This document shows, one piece after another, positions 18,475-27,264 of a DNA stretch of 52,470 nucleotides (positions are counted from its first letter, which is position 1; every line of letters starts with the position of its first letter). Under the pieces are notes generated by a model. The model was not told where the DNA came from, ran no database searches, and saw nothing but the letters and a program-made list of their open reading frames with translations. The translations under genes and the position numbers were made by a program. This DNA is from Betaproteobacteria bacterium (GTDB lineage: Bacteria; Pseudomonadota; Gammaproteobacteria; Burkholderiales; Burkholderiaceae_D): contig JANXTA010000101.1 of the NCBI GenBank assembly GCA_025356395.1, positions 1 to 52,470 of the forward strand, given 5' to 3'.

Positions 18475-19428
18475 ATGAATCCCGAAATCCCCAGCCGCGT
18501 CGTCATTGCCACGCGTGAGAGTCGCCTGGCGATGTGGCAAGCTGGACACATCCGCGACGAACTCAAGCGCCTGTATCCGGCCTGCGAGGTCGTGATCGAC
18601 GGCATGACGACGCAGGGCGACCAGATCCTCGACCGCACGCTGTCGAAGGTCGGTGGCAAGGGCCTGTTCGTCAAAGAGCTCGAGTCGGCGTTGCTCGAAG
18701 GCCGCGCCGACCTCGCGGTCCATTCGTTGAAGGACGTGCCGATGACGCTCGCGACGGGCCTGCGGTTCGCCGCGATCCCGACGCGCGAGGACGCGCGCGA
18801 TGCCTTCGTCTCGAACCGCTACACCTCGCCCGCCGACCTGCCCGAGGGATCGGTCGTCGGCACGTCGAGCCTTCGTCGCGAAGCGCAATTTCGCGCCGCG
18901 TATCCGCACGTGAAGATCGTGCCGGTCCGCGGCAACGTCGGCACGCGCCTCGACAAGCTCGATCGCGGCGACTTCGACGGCATGCTGCTCGCCACGGCCG
19001 GTCTCGTGCGGCTGGGCCTCGAGTCGCGCATCCGCCTGCGCATGGATCCCGGGGCCAGCCTGCCGTCGCCGGGACAGGGCGCGCTCGCGATCGAGATCGG
19101 CGCCGATCGGGCCGACCTGTTCGCGATGCTCGCGCCACTCCACGATCGACGGTCCTCGCTCGCGGTGCTGGCGGAGCGATCGGTCTCGCGCACGCTCGGC
19201 GGCAACTGCACGATGCCGCTCGGTGCGTATGCGACCTGGACCGCCGACGACCGGCTCGAACTGTCGGCGATCCTCGGTCGACCCGACGGGTCGCTGCTGC
19301 TTCACGCCTCGAAGTCTGCGGCGATCCTGCACGGCTCGGACGAGGTCGACCTCGCGGAAGCGCTCGGCCGGCAGGTCGGTGAACGGTTGATGGAGCAGGG
19401 CGGCGTCGGCCTGATCGAGGCGCTTTGA
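18475..19428 (+). CDS. hemC: Hydroxymethylbilane synthase
   Basis: Porphobilinogen deaminase joins four porphobilinogen units to hydroxymethylbilane in haem synthesis. The 317-residue protein has [13 protein letters not shown] at the N-terminus, [37 protein letters not shown] and [12 protein letters not shown]. The dipyrromethane cofactor attaches to C245 in [12 protein letters not shown]. It overlaps hemD by 4 bases, giving the hemC-hemD-hemX-hemY order common in Beta- and Gammaproteobacteria. Confidence 0.98.
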   Translation: MNPEIPSRVVIATRESRLAMWQAGHIRDELKRLYPACEVVIDGMTTQGDQILDRTLSKVGGKGLFVKELESALLEGRADLAVHSLKDVPMTLATGLRFAAIPTREDARDAFVSNRYTSPADLPEGSVVGTSSLRREAQFRAAYPHVKIVPVRGNVGTRLDKLDRGDFDGMLLATAGLVRLGLESRIRLRMDPGASLPSPGQGALAIEIGADRADLFAMLAPLHDRRSSLAVLAERSVSRTLGGNCTMPLGAYATWTADDRLELSAILGRPDGSLLLHASKSAAILHGSDEVDLAEALGRQVGERLMEQGGVGLIEAL

Positions 19429-20222
19429 CGCTGTTCGTCACGCGTCCTGCACAGGACGCCGAACCGCTGATCGAAGCGCTGCAGGCTCGGGGTCACACGG
19501 CCATCGCCCTGCCGGTCCTTGCGATCGAGCCGGTCGAAGATCCCGCGGTCCTGATTCGCACGATGGCCGGCATCGAGGACCGTGGCCTGGTCATCTTCGT
19601 CAGCCCCAACGCGATCCGCCAGGCGCTCGCTCATCGCGAGGGGTCTTGGCCGCGAGGCACCACGATCGGCGTGATGGGGCCCGGCAGCGTCGAGACGCTG
19701 AAGGGCCTCGGCATTGCCGTACCGGACCATCGCGTCGTCAGCCCGGGTCAAGGCGCAGCGGACGGTCAGGGCGACCGCTTCGACTCCGAGTCCTTGTTCG
19801 CGGCGCTCGATGAAGCGATCGGATTGACGCGCGGCTTCGCAGGCAGCGCGTTGATCCTGCGCGGCAACGGCGGGCGGGCGTGGTTCGCGGATCGCCTCCG
19901 CGCGCTGGGCATCGCGGTCGACGAGGTCGAAGCCTATCGACGCGTCCGGCCCGAGGCGGGTGTGGTCGCGACCGCCTCGCTCCAGCGGCTCGTCGCATCG
20001 CATGAAGCCGCGACCTTCATCGTCACGAGCTCGGAAGGCGTCGCGAACCTGCTCGCGATCGTCCAGCACGCGCTGCCCGGTGATGCGGCGCACGCGTGGC
20101 TGCTCGGTAGCCGCTTGCTGGCGCCGCATCGACGGATCGCCGAAAAGGCCCGCGAACTGGGCTTCTCCGACGTCTCGCTGTGCGCGCCCGGTGATCGCGG
20201 CATCCTCGCCGCGATAGAATGA
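19425..20222 (+). CDS. hemD: Uroporphyrinogen-III synthase
   Basis: HemD cyclises hydroxymethylbilane with inversion of ring D to give uroporphyrinogen III. The 265-residue sequence is poorly conserved, as is usual for HemD, but shows the N-terminal [61 protein letters not shown] and [10 protein letters not shown]. The start is TTG 19425, overlapping the hemC stop by 4 bases. The stop overlaps the next gene as ATGA. Confidence 0.94.
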   Translation: MTLFVTRPAQDAEPLIEALQARGHTAIALPVLAIEPVEDPAVLIRTMAGIEDRGLVIFVSPNAIRQALAHREGSWPRGTTIGVMGPGSVETLKGLGIAVPDHRVVSPGQGAADGQGDRFDSESLFAALDEAIGLTRGFAGSALILRGNGGRAWFADRLRALGIAVDEVEAYRRVRPEAGVVATASLQRLVASHEAATFIVTSSEGVANLLAIVQHALPGDAAHAWLLGSRLLAPHRRIAEKARELGFSDVSLCAPGDRGILAAIE

Positions 20223-21349
20223 CCGGTGTGTCGAGTACCCCACCGCGCCCCCTTTCCACGGCCGTCGCCATCCCCGTCGTCAACCCGGCGGAACTGGTCG
20301 CGGCCGAGGAACTGCGTCGCCTGCGGCGGTCGGTCATCCTGTGGATGGTGATGGGCTTCGGCCTCGTGCTGCTCGTCGCGATCGCCCTGTGGTTCCTTGC
20401 GGCCAACCGCCTCGATCGCAGCGAACGTGAGTTCGCACGGCGCATCCAGGACGACGGCATCGCCAGCCGGTCCGCGCAGATGGTGGCCAGGCAGGCGCAG
20501 GACCAGGCCATCGCCAACGGGGGCAAGCTCGCGGCCGTCGAGGCACGGGTCGCCGACTCGCAGAGCCAGCAGGCCTCGCTCGAACAGTTGTATGCGGATC
20601 TGGCGCGCACGCGCGACGACTGGGCCCTGTCCGAGGTCGAGCAGATCCTCGCAGTTGCGTCGCAGCAGTTGCAGCTCGCCGGCAACGTGCAGGGCGCGAT
20701 CATCGCGCTGCAGAACGCCGACCAGCGCGTCGCACGCACCGAGCGGCCGCAATTCATCGTGCTGCGCCGGGCGATCGCGAAGGATCTCGATCGTCTCAAG
20801 GCGCTGCCGTCCGTGGACATCGCGGGCAACGCGCTGCGCATCGACAGCATCGTCGGCATGGTCGACAGCCTGCCGCTGCTCGCGGACGAACGCCCCGCGC
20901 CGCGACCGCGCCTCGACTCGCAGCCGGTGGATCGCAGCACCCCTTCGGGTGAAGCCGCGACCGGCGGCTGGTTGGAGCGCGTTCAGGACCAGTTGCGCTA
21001 CATCGGGGCCGAAGCGTGGGCGAAGTTCGGACAGTTGGTGCGCGTGCGCGAAGTCACGGAGCCCGATGCGTTGCTGCTCGCGCCGAGCCAGACCTACTTC
21101 GTGCGCGAGAACCTGAAGCTGCGACTGCTCAACGCGAGACTCGCGCTGCTCGCGCGCCAGGAGTCGACCTATCGCGCCGACCTGCTGCACGCGCAGGAAG
21201 CCCTGCAAAAGTATTTCGACCTGCGCTCGCGCCAGACCGTGGCGGCGCTCGCGTTGCTCAAGCAGGTCCAGAGCGCCAACACGGTCATCGAGATCCCGAC
21301 GCTCGCCGAAAGCCTGACGGCCGCGCGCAACGTCAAGGGTCAGCGGTGA
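20219..21349 (+). CDS. hemX: HemX-like membrane protein
   Basis: HemX homologues are inner-membrane proteins encoded with hemCD; some are annotated as uroporphyrinogen-III C-methyltransferase, but this protein lacks the methyltransferase domain and its role is uncertain. The 376-residue sequence has a cytoplasmic N-terminus, one transmembrane helix at about residues 39-61 (RSVILWMVMGFGLVLLVAIA), a coiled-coil-prone region after it, and ALSEVEQILAVASQQLQLAG, a recurring HemX motif. It overlaps hemD by 4 bases and precedes hemY by 46 bases. Confidence 0.92.
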   Translation: MTGVSSTPPRPLSTAVAIPVVNPAELVAAEELRRLRRSVILWMVMGFGLVLLVAIALWFLAANRLDRSEREFARRIQDDGIASRSAQMVARQAQDQAIANGGKLAAVEARVADSQSQQASLEQLYADLARTRDDWALSEVEQILAVASQQLQLAGNVQGAIIALQNADQRVARTERPQFIVLRRAIAKDLDRLKALPSVDIAGNALRIDSIVGMVDSLPLLADERPAPRPRLDSQPVDRSTPSGEAATGGWLERVQDQLRYIGAEAWAKFGQLVRVREVTEPDALLLAPSQTYFVRENLKLRLLNARLALLARQESTYRADLLHAQEALQKYFDLRSRQTVAALALLKQVQSANTVIEIPTLAESLTAARNVKGQR

Positions 21350-21395
21350 CCCGCGCGCTGCCGCCCGCCGGCGCCTCGCTTCCTTTCGGCTCCGC

Positions 21396-22643
21396 ATGCG
21401 TTTCTTCCTGATCGGCGTCGTCGTCTTCGCAGCCGCGGTCGGCCTTGCGCTGACCCTCAGCGCGGACCCCGGCAACGTTGTGCTGTTCTACCCGCCTTAC
21501 CGCGTCGACCTGTCGCTCAATCTCTTCCTGCTGATCGAGGTCGTGGTCTTCGTCGTGATCTATGCGTTGATCCGCGTCGCGAAGAAGACCGTGCAGATGC
21601 CGCAGCGGGTCGCGCTGTATCGGCAGCGGCAGAGCGAGAAGAGGGCGTCGCGCGCACTGCGCAGCGCGTTGCAGGCGCACTTCGAAGGCCGTTACGGTCA
21701 TGCCGAACGCGAGGCCGAGGAGGCCCAGGAACTGCCGGAGACCGCGGGCCTCGCCGCCCTGATCGCCGCGCGATCGGCGCATCGCATGCGCGAGTACGGA
21801 CGGCGCGACGAGTGGCTGCGTCGCGCCGAGGCCGATCCCGGGCTGCGTGCCGCGAAGCTGATGACCGAGGCCGAGTGCCTGGTGGATGCGCGCGAAGGCT
21901 CGCGGGCGCTGGTCGTCGTCGCGCAGTTGCATGCCGCCGGCGCGCGCCACATCCAGTCGTTGCGGCTCGGGCTCAAGGCGCATCAGTACGCCGGTGACTG
22001 GGACGCGGTGCTCAAGCTGTTGCGCACGCTCAACAAGCGCGACGCGCTGCATCCGGCGGCGGCCCGACAGCTCAAGGCGGTCGCCTATCGCGCGTTGTTC
22101 GCGGCCCACGGCGACGACTCGCATGCGTTGCTCGCGTTGTGGCAGACCGTGCCCAACGCGGACAAGCGCGTCGGCGATGTCGCGCTGGTCGCCGCGCAGG
22201 CCTTCAATGCGGCGGGACTCGGCTATCAGGCGCGCGTCGTGATCGAGAACGCGATGGTGGCTGAATGGGATCCGCGGCTGGCCGAGGAATATGCGCGCAG
22301 CGGCGACGAGGCGGTCAACGCGTTGCTGGTCGCGCCGGCACGTGCCCGTGAAGGCAAGGCCCTGCCCGGCGACTCGCGGCCGCAGATCGAGCGTGCCGAA
22401 CGCTGGACGCGCGAGCATCCGGCCGACCCGTCGGCCTTCTATGCGCTGGGTGCGCTGTGTGCGCGCGAGAAGCTGTGGGGCAAGGCGCAGACCGCTTTGC
22501 GCAGCGCGCTCGAGATGTCGCCCGAGCCGCGCCTCGCGACGGCGATCCACTTCGAGCTGGGCCGGGTCTTCGAGCAGATCGAGGACCCGGACAAGAGCCG
22601 CGAGCACTTCCGTGCGGCGGCCCTCTCGAACCTCCGCCCCTGA
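21396..22643 (+). CDS. hemY: HemY-like TPR membrane protein
   Basis: This 415-residue HemY N-domain protein has two membrane helices at about residues 3-23 and 38-62, then a helical region rich in TPR-like repeats (FEGRYGHAEREAEEAQE, DPSAFYALGALCAREKLWGK). Proteobacterial HemY is an inner-membrane scaffold-like protein of the hem operon, unrelated to the protoporphyrinogen oxidase also called HemY in Gram-positives. It ends the hemCDXY unit. The downstream MFS gene is convergent, with 21 bases between stops. Confidence 0.93.
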   Translation: MRFFLIGVVVFAAAVGLALTLSADPGNVVLFYPPYRVDLSLNLFLLIEVVVFVVIYALIRVAKKTVQMPQRVALYRQRQSEKRASRALRSALQAHFEGRYGHAEREAEEAQELPETAGLAALIAARSAHRMREYGRRDEWLRRAEADPGLRAAKLMTEAECLVDAREGSRALVVVAQLHAAGARHIQSLRLGLKAHQYAGDWDAVLKLLRTLNKRDALHPAAARQLKAVAYRALFAAHGDDSHALLALWQTVPNADKRVGDVALVAAQAFNAAGLGYQARVVIENAMVAEWDPRLAEEYARSGDEAVNALLVAPARAREGKALPGDSRPQIERAERWTREHPADPSAFYALGALCAREKLWGKAQTALRSALEMSPEPRLATAIHFELGRVFEQIEDPDKSREHFRAAALSNLRP

Positions 22644-22664
22644 GCGGGACCGGCGTTCGACCCG

Positions 22665-23993
22665 CTACCCGCGAGTGGCCTTCGCCGCCTTCGGAGCCGG
22701 CGTCGACAGCGTCAGCAAGGCCCCGACGACCAGCGATCCGGCCAGCAGGTACATGCCGGAGTTCGTGCTCGACGTCAGGTCCTTGAGCCAGCCCACCGCG
22801 AACGGCGACACGAAGCCCGCGAGGTTGCCAAGCGAGTTGATCAACGCGATGCCGGCTGCCGCGCCGGTGCCCGCGAGGAAGGAGGTCGGCAGGCTCCAGA
22901 ACGACGGTAGCGTCGTGAGGATGCCCATCGTCGCGACTGTCAGCGCAACCATCGCCAGCGTCGTATCCGCGCGCCACACGATGCTCATGATCAGGCCGAC
23001 CGCGCCGAGCAGGCCGGGGATGGCGATATGCCAGCGCCGCTCACCGGTCGCATCGGCATGGCGGGCGACCAGCACCATGGACACGGCCGCGAACGCATAG
23101 GGAATCGCGGACAGCAGGCCGATCGTCAGCGCGTCCGCGATGCCGGTCTGCTTGATGATCGTCGGCAGCCAGAAGCTGATGCCGTAGAGACCCATCACGA
23201 AACTGAAGTAGATCAGGCCCATCAGCCAGACGCGGCCGGTCGCGAAGATCTTGCCGATCGGTTCGTCGACCTTGTCCGCGTTGTCCATCTTGATGTTGCG
23301 GTCGAGCAGCGCCTTCTCTTCCGCGTTGAGCCACTTCGCGTGCGCGATGCGGTCGTCGAGGAAGAACAGCACGACGATGCCGATGATGACCGACGGGACA
23401 CCCTCGATCAGGAACATCCACTGCCACCCCGCCCATCCGTTGATGCCATTGAAGTCGCGCAGGATCCAGCCCGACAGCGGTCCGCCGATGATCCCGGACA
23501 GCGCCACGGCCGTCATGAAGAAGGCGGTCATCTTGGCGCGGCGATGGGCGGGGTACCAGTAGGTCAGGTACAGGATGATGCCGGGGAAGAAGCCGGCTTC
23601 GGCGAGGCCGAGCAGGAAGCGCACGACGTAGAACATGGTCGGTGTCGCGACGAACATCATGCAGGCCGAGAGGATGCCCCACGAGATCATGATCCGCGCG
23701 ATCCAGACACGGGCGCCCACGCGATGCAGGATGACGTTGCTCGGGACTTCGAAGAGGAAGTAGCCGATGAAGAAGATGCCCGAGCCGAGCCCGTACACCG
23801 TCTCGCTGAACTTGAGGTCGCCCAGCATCTGCAGCTTCGCGAAGCCGACGTTGACGCGATCGAGATACGCGACGACGTAGCAGATCAGCAGGAAGGGGAT
23901 CAGTCGCCAGGCGACCTTGCGGTAGGTCGCCTCTTCGAAGGTCGAGGGTACCGGGGCCTGACGATCATGATCGGAAATGAGATTTGCAGCCAC
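22665..23993 (-). CDS. MFS transporter, anion:cation symporter (ACS) type
   Basis: The 442-residue protein has 12 predicted membrane helices. The MFS ACS-family signatures are YVVAYLDRVNVGFAKLQM, IGYFLFEVPSNVILHRVGAR and RFLLGLAEAGFFPGIILYLT, followed by YWYPAHRRAKMTA. Relatives import organic anions such as tartrate, phthalate, glucarate or hydroxyphenylacetate by proton symport. It lies upstream of, and on the same strand as, nothing in the hem unit. An aldehyde dehydrogenase gene ends 129 bases upstream on the same strand, so the pair may be co-transcribed. The substrate is not readable. Confidence 0.9.
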   Translation of the reverse strand: MAANLISDHDRQAPVPSTFEEATYRKVAWRLIPFLLICYVVAYLDRVNVGFAKLQMLGDLKFSETVYGLGSGIFFIGYFLFEVPSNVILHRVGARVWIARIMISWGILSACMMFVATPTMFYVVRFLLGLAEAGFFPGIILYLTYWYPAHRRAKMTAFFMTAVALSGIIGGPLSGWILRDFNGINGWAGWQWMFLIEGVPSVIIGIVVLFFLDDRIAHAKWLNAEEKALLDRNIKMDNADKVDEPIGKIFATGRVWLMGLIYFSFVMGLYGISFWLPTIIKQTGIADALTIGLLSAIPYAFAAVSMVLVARHADATGERRWHIAIPGLLGAVGLIMSIVWRADTTLAMVALTVATMGILTTLPSFWSLPTSFLAGTGAAAGIALINSLGNLAGFVSPFAVGWLKDLTSSTNSGMYLLAGSLVVGALLTLSTPAPKAAKATRG

Positions 23994-24122
23994 GGAGTCT
24001 CCAGACAGTTTTATTGAACGCGTCTCGTATGTTGCGGGGCGAATCGGGTTCGCGACAGGGGAGAGGCATCGGGTGAAACCCTGAGCAACAACGGTCCGTC
24101 AGCCGCCTTCGGCGCTCGTCGA

Positions 24123-25553
24123 TCAGCCGTGCCGGATAGCGATGGTCTTCAGCGTCGTGAAGCCGTAAAGCGCTTCGAAACCCTTCTCGCGGCCGTGGCC
24201 GCTCGCGCCGACCCCGCCGAAGGGCAGCTCGACGCCGCCACCGGCGCCGTAGTTGTTGATGAACACCTGTCCGCTGCGCACCGCGTGTGCCATCCGCATC
24301 TGTCGCGCGCCGTCGCGCGTCCACACGCCGGCGACGAGCCCGAAGGCCGTGCCGTTCGCCAGGCGGATCGCGTCGGCCTCGTCCTCGAACGCCATCGCCG
24401 CGAGGATCGGCCCGAAGACTTCCTCCTGCGCGAGGCGATGCGATGCGGGGACGTCGCGCAGCAGCATCGGCGCCTGGTAGAAGCCGCTCTCGGGCGCCTC
24501 GTCGACGACGCGTCCCTGCGCCACCACGGGAATGCCGTGATGCTGCGCGTCCGACAGGAAATCCCACACGCGTTGCTGCTGCGACTTGCGGATCAGCGGC
24601 CCACAGTCGAGGTTCATCATCGCCGGCCCGACCCGCAGCGATTCGAACACCAACGACAGCAGGTCGAGCACCTTCTCGTAGGCGCCGCGTTCGACCAGCA
24701 GGCGACTGCCGGCCGAACAGGTCTGCCCCGCGTTCTGCACGATCGCGTTGATCACGGCCGGCAGCATCGCGTCTAGATCGGCATCGGCGAATACGATCTG
24801 CGGCGACTTGCCGCCGAGCTCGAGCGTCACCGGCGTGTGGTGCTCGGCTGCTGCGCGGACGACGACCTTGCCGATCGCCGGCGAACCGGTGAAAGATACG
24901 TGGTCGATGTCCGCATGCCTGACGAGCGCATCGCCGGCCTCGTGGCCGTAGCCGGTGACGATGTTGAGCGTTCCGGCAGGCAGGATGTCGGCGGCCAGTT
25001 CGGCGACGCGCAGCAGCGACAGGCAGGCGTCCTCGGCGGGTTTGACCACGCACGCGTTGCCGGCCGCGAGCGCGCCGCCCACGCTGCGTCCGAAGATCTG
25101 CATCGGGTAGTTCCACGGGATGATGTGGCCCGTCACGCCGTGCGGCTCGCGGACCGTGAAGACGGTCGTGCCGTTCTGGTAGGGGATCGACTGGCCGTGC
25201 AGCTTGTCGGCTGCGCCCGCGTAGAACTCGAAGTAGCGGCCGATGGCCGCCGCGTCGGCGCGCGCCTGGCTCAGCGGCTTTCCGCAGTCCTGCGCTTCGA
25301 TCAGCGCCAGCTCCTCGGTGTGCGCGGCGAGCACGACCGCGAGGCGCTGCAGCTGTCGTCCGCGCTCGGCTGCTGGCATGCGCCCCCAGGTCGTGTCCGC
25401 GGCCCTGCGCGCCGCCTTGACCGCGAGATCGATGTCGGCGGCCGTGCCGCGGGCGATGTGGTCGAAGACCTCACCGTCGGATGGATCGACGACCTCGATG
25501 GAGGTCGTCGTGGCGGAAGAATGAGTAGCGCCGTCGATGAAATGGGAATGCAT
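24123..25553 (-). CDS. NAD(P)-dependent aldehyde dehydrogenase
   Basis: The 476-residue enzyme oxidises an aldehyde to its acid through a cysteine thiohemiacetal. The motifs are HGVTGHIIPWNYPMQIFGRS, KPAEDACLSLLR, FTGSPAIGKVV, the general-base glutamate in VTLELGGKSPQIVF, the nucleophile in NAGQTCSAGSRLLV, and EEVFGPILAAM. It resembles the betaine-aldehyde/gamma-aminobutyraldehyde branch, but the substrate is unassigned. ATG 25553 (MHSHFIDGATHS) is the start; the open frame continues far upstream through the antisense of the regulator gene and is spurious. It is divergent from the Crp/Fnr-type regulator, with 123 bases between starts, which may control it. Confidence 0.93.
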   Translation of the reverse strand: MHSHFIDGATHSSATTTSIEVVDPSDGEVFDHIARGTAADIDLAVKAARRAADTTWGRMPAAERGRQLQRLAVVLAAHTEELALIEAQDCGKPLSQARADAAAIGRYFEFYAGAADKLHGQSIPYQNGTTVFTVREPHGVTGHIIPWNYPMQIFGRSVGGALAAGNACVVKPAEDACLSLLRVAELAADILPAGTLNIVTGYGHEAGDALVRHADIDHVSFTGSPAIGKVVVRAAAEHHTPVTLELGGKSPQIVFADADLDAMLPAVINAIVQNAGQTCSAGSRLLVERGAYEKVLDLLSLVFESLRVGPAMMNLDCGPLIRKSQQQRVWDFLSDAQHHGIPVVAQGRVVDEAPESGFYQAPMLLRDVPASHRLAQEEVFGPILAAMAFEDEADAIRLANGTAFGLVAGVWTRDGARQMRMAHAVRSGQVFINNYGAGGGVELPFGGVGASGHGREKGFEALYGFTTLKTIAIRHG

Positions 25554-25676
25554 GCGTTCGATGGGAGACGTAAACGGGGCCAGTGAAATGTACTCTTCGA
25601 TTCGACCACACGTCGCGCCGCCCGGCACGGCGACCCGCTGCGGCATCGCCCACAACTGGTGAAATTTGAGGAACGC

Positions 25677-26324
25677 ATGCCGACCGACGAATCCGATTGG
25701 ACACACGACAACGCTGACGGCGAATGGCGCGAGATGCTGGCCACTCTCGGGACGACACGCCTCTATCCCCCGCAGACGATCTTCATTCACGAAGGCGATT
25801 CGAGCGACCTGCTGTACCTGATCCTCGAAGGATCGGGCCGGATCTACTCGTCGAACGCCGAAGGGCGCGTCATCGTCTACGGCGAGTTCGCATCCGGTGA
25901 CCTGCTCGGCGAACCCGCACTCGACGGCGGCGTGCGCTCGGCATCCGTGATGACGATCGAGAAGACGACCTGTTCGGTGATTCGCGTCACGGACTTCAAG
26001 GCGAAGATCGTGGACCACCCGATGTTCGCGATGCACGTGATCTTCAATCTGATCCGTCTGGTCCGATCGACCAGCGAGAGCGTCAAGAGCCTCGCGCTGG
26101 ACGACGTCTATGGTCGCGTCGTCCGTCTGCTGATGAAGAACGCCCCACCCGAAGAGTCCGGATGGATCATCCGGCCGAAGCTGACGCATCAGGCCATCGC
26201 CGATCACGTCGGATCGTCGCGCGAGATGGTCGGGCGCATCCTCAAGGATCTGCAGACCGGCGGCTATCTGACCGTCGACAAGTCCGCGATCGTGATCCAC
26301 CGGAAGCCGCCGGCAGGCTGGTGA
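25677..26324 (+). CDS. Crp/Fnr-family transcriptional regulator (cassette copy 2)
   Basis: The 215-residue protein has the same architecture as the regulator at 879-1523: beta barrel (EGDSSDLLYLILEGSGRIYS, GDLLGEPALDGGVRSASVMT), dimerisation helix (KSLALDDVYGRVVRLLM) and winged helix-turn-helix (LTHQAIADHVGSSREMVGRI). The recognition helix retains the R-E-x-x-x-R pattern of CRP. No FNR-like cysteine cluster is present. ATG 25677 (MPTDESDW) has GAGG upstream; GTG 25659 is an in-frame alternative. It is divergent from the aldehyde dehydrogenase and is followed after 131 bases by a 42-codon membrane protein gene, the same arrangement as copy 1. Ligand and targets are unknown. Confidence 0.9.
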   Translation: MPTDESDWTHDNADGEWREMLATLGTTRLYPPQTIFIHEGDSSDLLYLILEGSGRIYSSNAEGRVIVYGEFASGDLLGEPALDGGVRSASVMTIEKTTCSVIRVTDFKAKIVDHPMFAMHVIFNLIRLVRSTSESVKSLALDDVYGRVVRLLMKNAPPEESGWIIRPKLTHQAIADHVGSSREMVGRILKDLQTGGYLTVDKSAIVIHRKPPAGW

Positions 26325-26335
26325 TCGAACGCCAA

Positions 26336-26364
26336 TAAGTCACGGATCGCGACGGCCTTTGTTC
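26336..26364 (+). promoter_or_regulatory. Conserved upstream blocks of small membrane protein gene, copy 2
   Basis: TAAGTCAC (26336-26343) and CTTTGTTC (26357-26364) are 13 bases apart and start 120 and 99 bases before the ATG at 26456. The equivalent region at 822-850 has the same blocks at the same distances. No clean -10/-35 pair was identified beside them. The conservation suggests a shared regulator site or promoter. Confidence 0.4.
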
Positions 26365-26455
26365 CTCGCGACCGATCGACCCTCTCCTTAGGCTGGCTTC
26401 ATTCGCAGCGAAGTTCAAACGTTTCGAACCTGACAGTCCCAACCGGAGGATGACC

Positions 26456-26584
26456 ATGAATACGAATCTCGAATACAAGGGCTCGCCCCTCGACGTGGTG
26501 ATGCATCTGAGCCTCGCGGCGGTGATCGCGGTTTCGGTCGTGGTGATGGCGGTCTGGCTAGACGTTCAGGCTCAGGTGATCTGA
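26456..26584 (+). CDS. 42-residue single-span membrane protein (cassette copy 2)
   Basis: ATG 26456 to TGA 26582-26584, with a good CCGGAGGA ribosome-binding site 4-11 bases upstream. The protein starts [20 protein letters not shown] and has a hydrophobic helix at about residues 13-34 rich in A, V and I, then a short polar tail. It has the same length as the protein at 602-730 and shares Y7, L12, D13, V15, M16 and H17. It follows a Crp/Fnr paralogue on the same strand. A signal peptide is unlikely given the centrally placed helix and short tail. The family is not recognised by me; a role as a small membrane regulator or complex subunit is possible but unproven. Confidence 0.8.
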   Translation: MNTNLEYKGSPLDVVMHLSLAAVIAVSVVVMAVWLDVQAQVI

Positions 26585-26664
26585 ACGTCCGGCGCGCGGC
26601 GCGCTGGCTGGAGCCGGCGACGCCCTCGCTATACTCGGTGACTTTCGCCAATCAATTCCCTTCC

Positions 26665-27234
26665 ATGAGCTTCGACAACGTTTCGGCTGGCAACGACATC
26701 CCCAACGACTTCAACGTGATCATCGAGATCCCGATGAATGCCGACCCGATCAAGTACGAGGTCGACAAGGAGACCGGCACGCTGTACGTCGATCGCTTCA
26801 TGGGCACGGCGATGCACTACCCGTGCAACTACGGCTACATCCCCCGCACCATCGCCGACGACGGTGACCCGGTCGACGTGCTCGTCATCACGCCGTTCCC
26901 GTTGGTCCATGGCGTGGTGGTCCGCTGCCGCGCGCTGGGCGTGCTGAAGATGAGCGACGAAGCCGGCGGCGACGCCAAGCTGCTGGCCGTGCCGATCAAC
27001 AAGATCCTGCCCTGGTACAAGCACTGGAAGACGGTCGACGACATCAACCCGGAACGCCTCGCGCAGATCCAGCACTTCTTCGAGCACTACAAGGACCTCG
27101 AGCCGGGCAAGTGGGTCAAGGTCGATGCCTGGGGCGGCCCGGCCGACGCCGAAAAGGAAATCCTCGAGGGCGTGAAGACCTACGCGAAGGGCCAAAAGGC
27201 CGCTGCCAAGGCGAAGGCCAAGAAGGCCAAGTGA
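26665..27234 (+). CDS. ppa: Inorganic pyrophosphatase
   Basis: This soluble family I pyrophosphatase hydrolyses PPi to two phosphates with Mg2+ and pulls biosynthetic reactions forward. The motifs are [30 protein letters not shown], the metal-binding signature [10 protein letters not shown] and [17 protein letters not shown]. Length is 189 residues; the E. coli enzyme has about 175, and the extra part is a lysine/alanine-rich C-terminal tail ([15 protein letters not shown]). ATG 26665 ([13 protein letters not shown]) was chosen over the upstream frame start. Confidence 0.97.
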   Translation: MSFDNVSAGNDIPNDFNVIIEIPMNADPIKYEVDKETGTLYVDRFMGTAMHYPCNYGYIPRTIADDGDPVDVLVITPFPLVHGVVVRCRALGVLKMSDEAGGDAKLLAVPINKILPWYKHWKTVDDINPERLAQIQHFFEHYKDLEPGKWVKVDAWGGPADAEKEILEGVKTYAKGQKAAAKAKAKKAK

Positions 27235-27264
27235 GACGCGTGCGGGAGTGACTCCTGCACCGGG

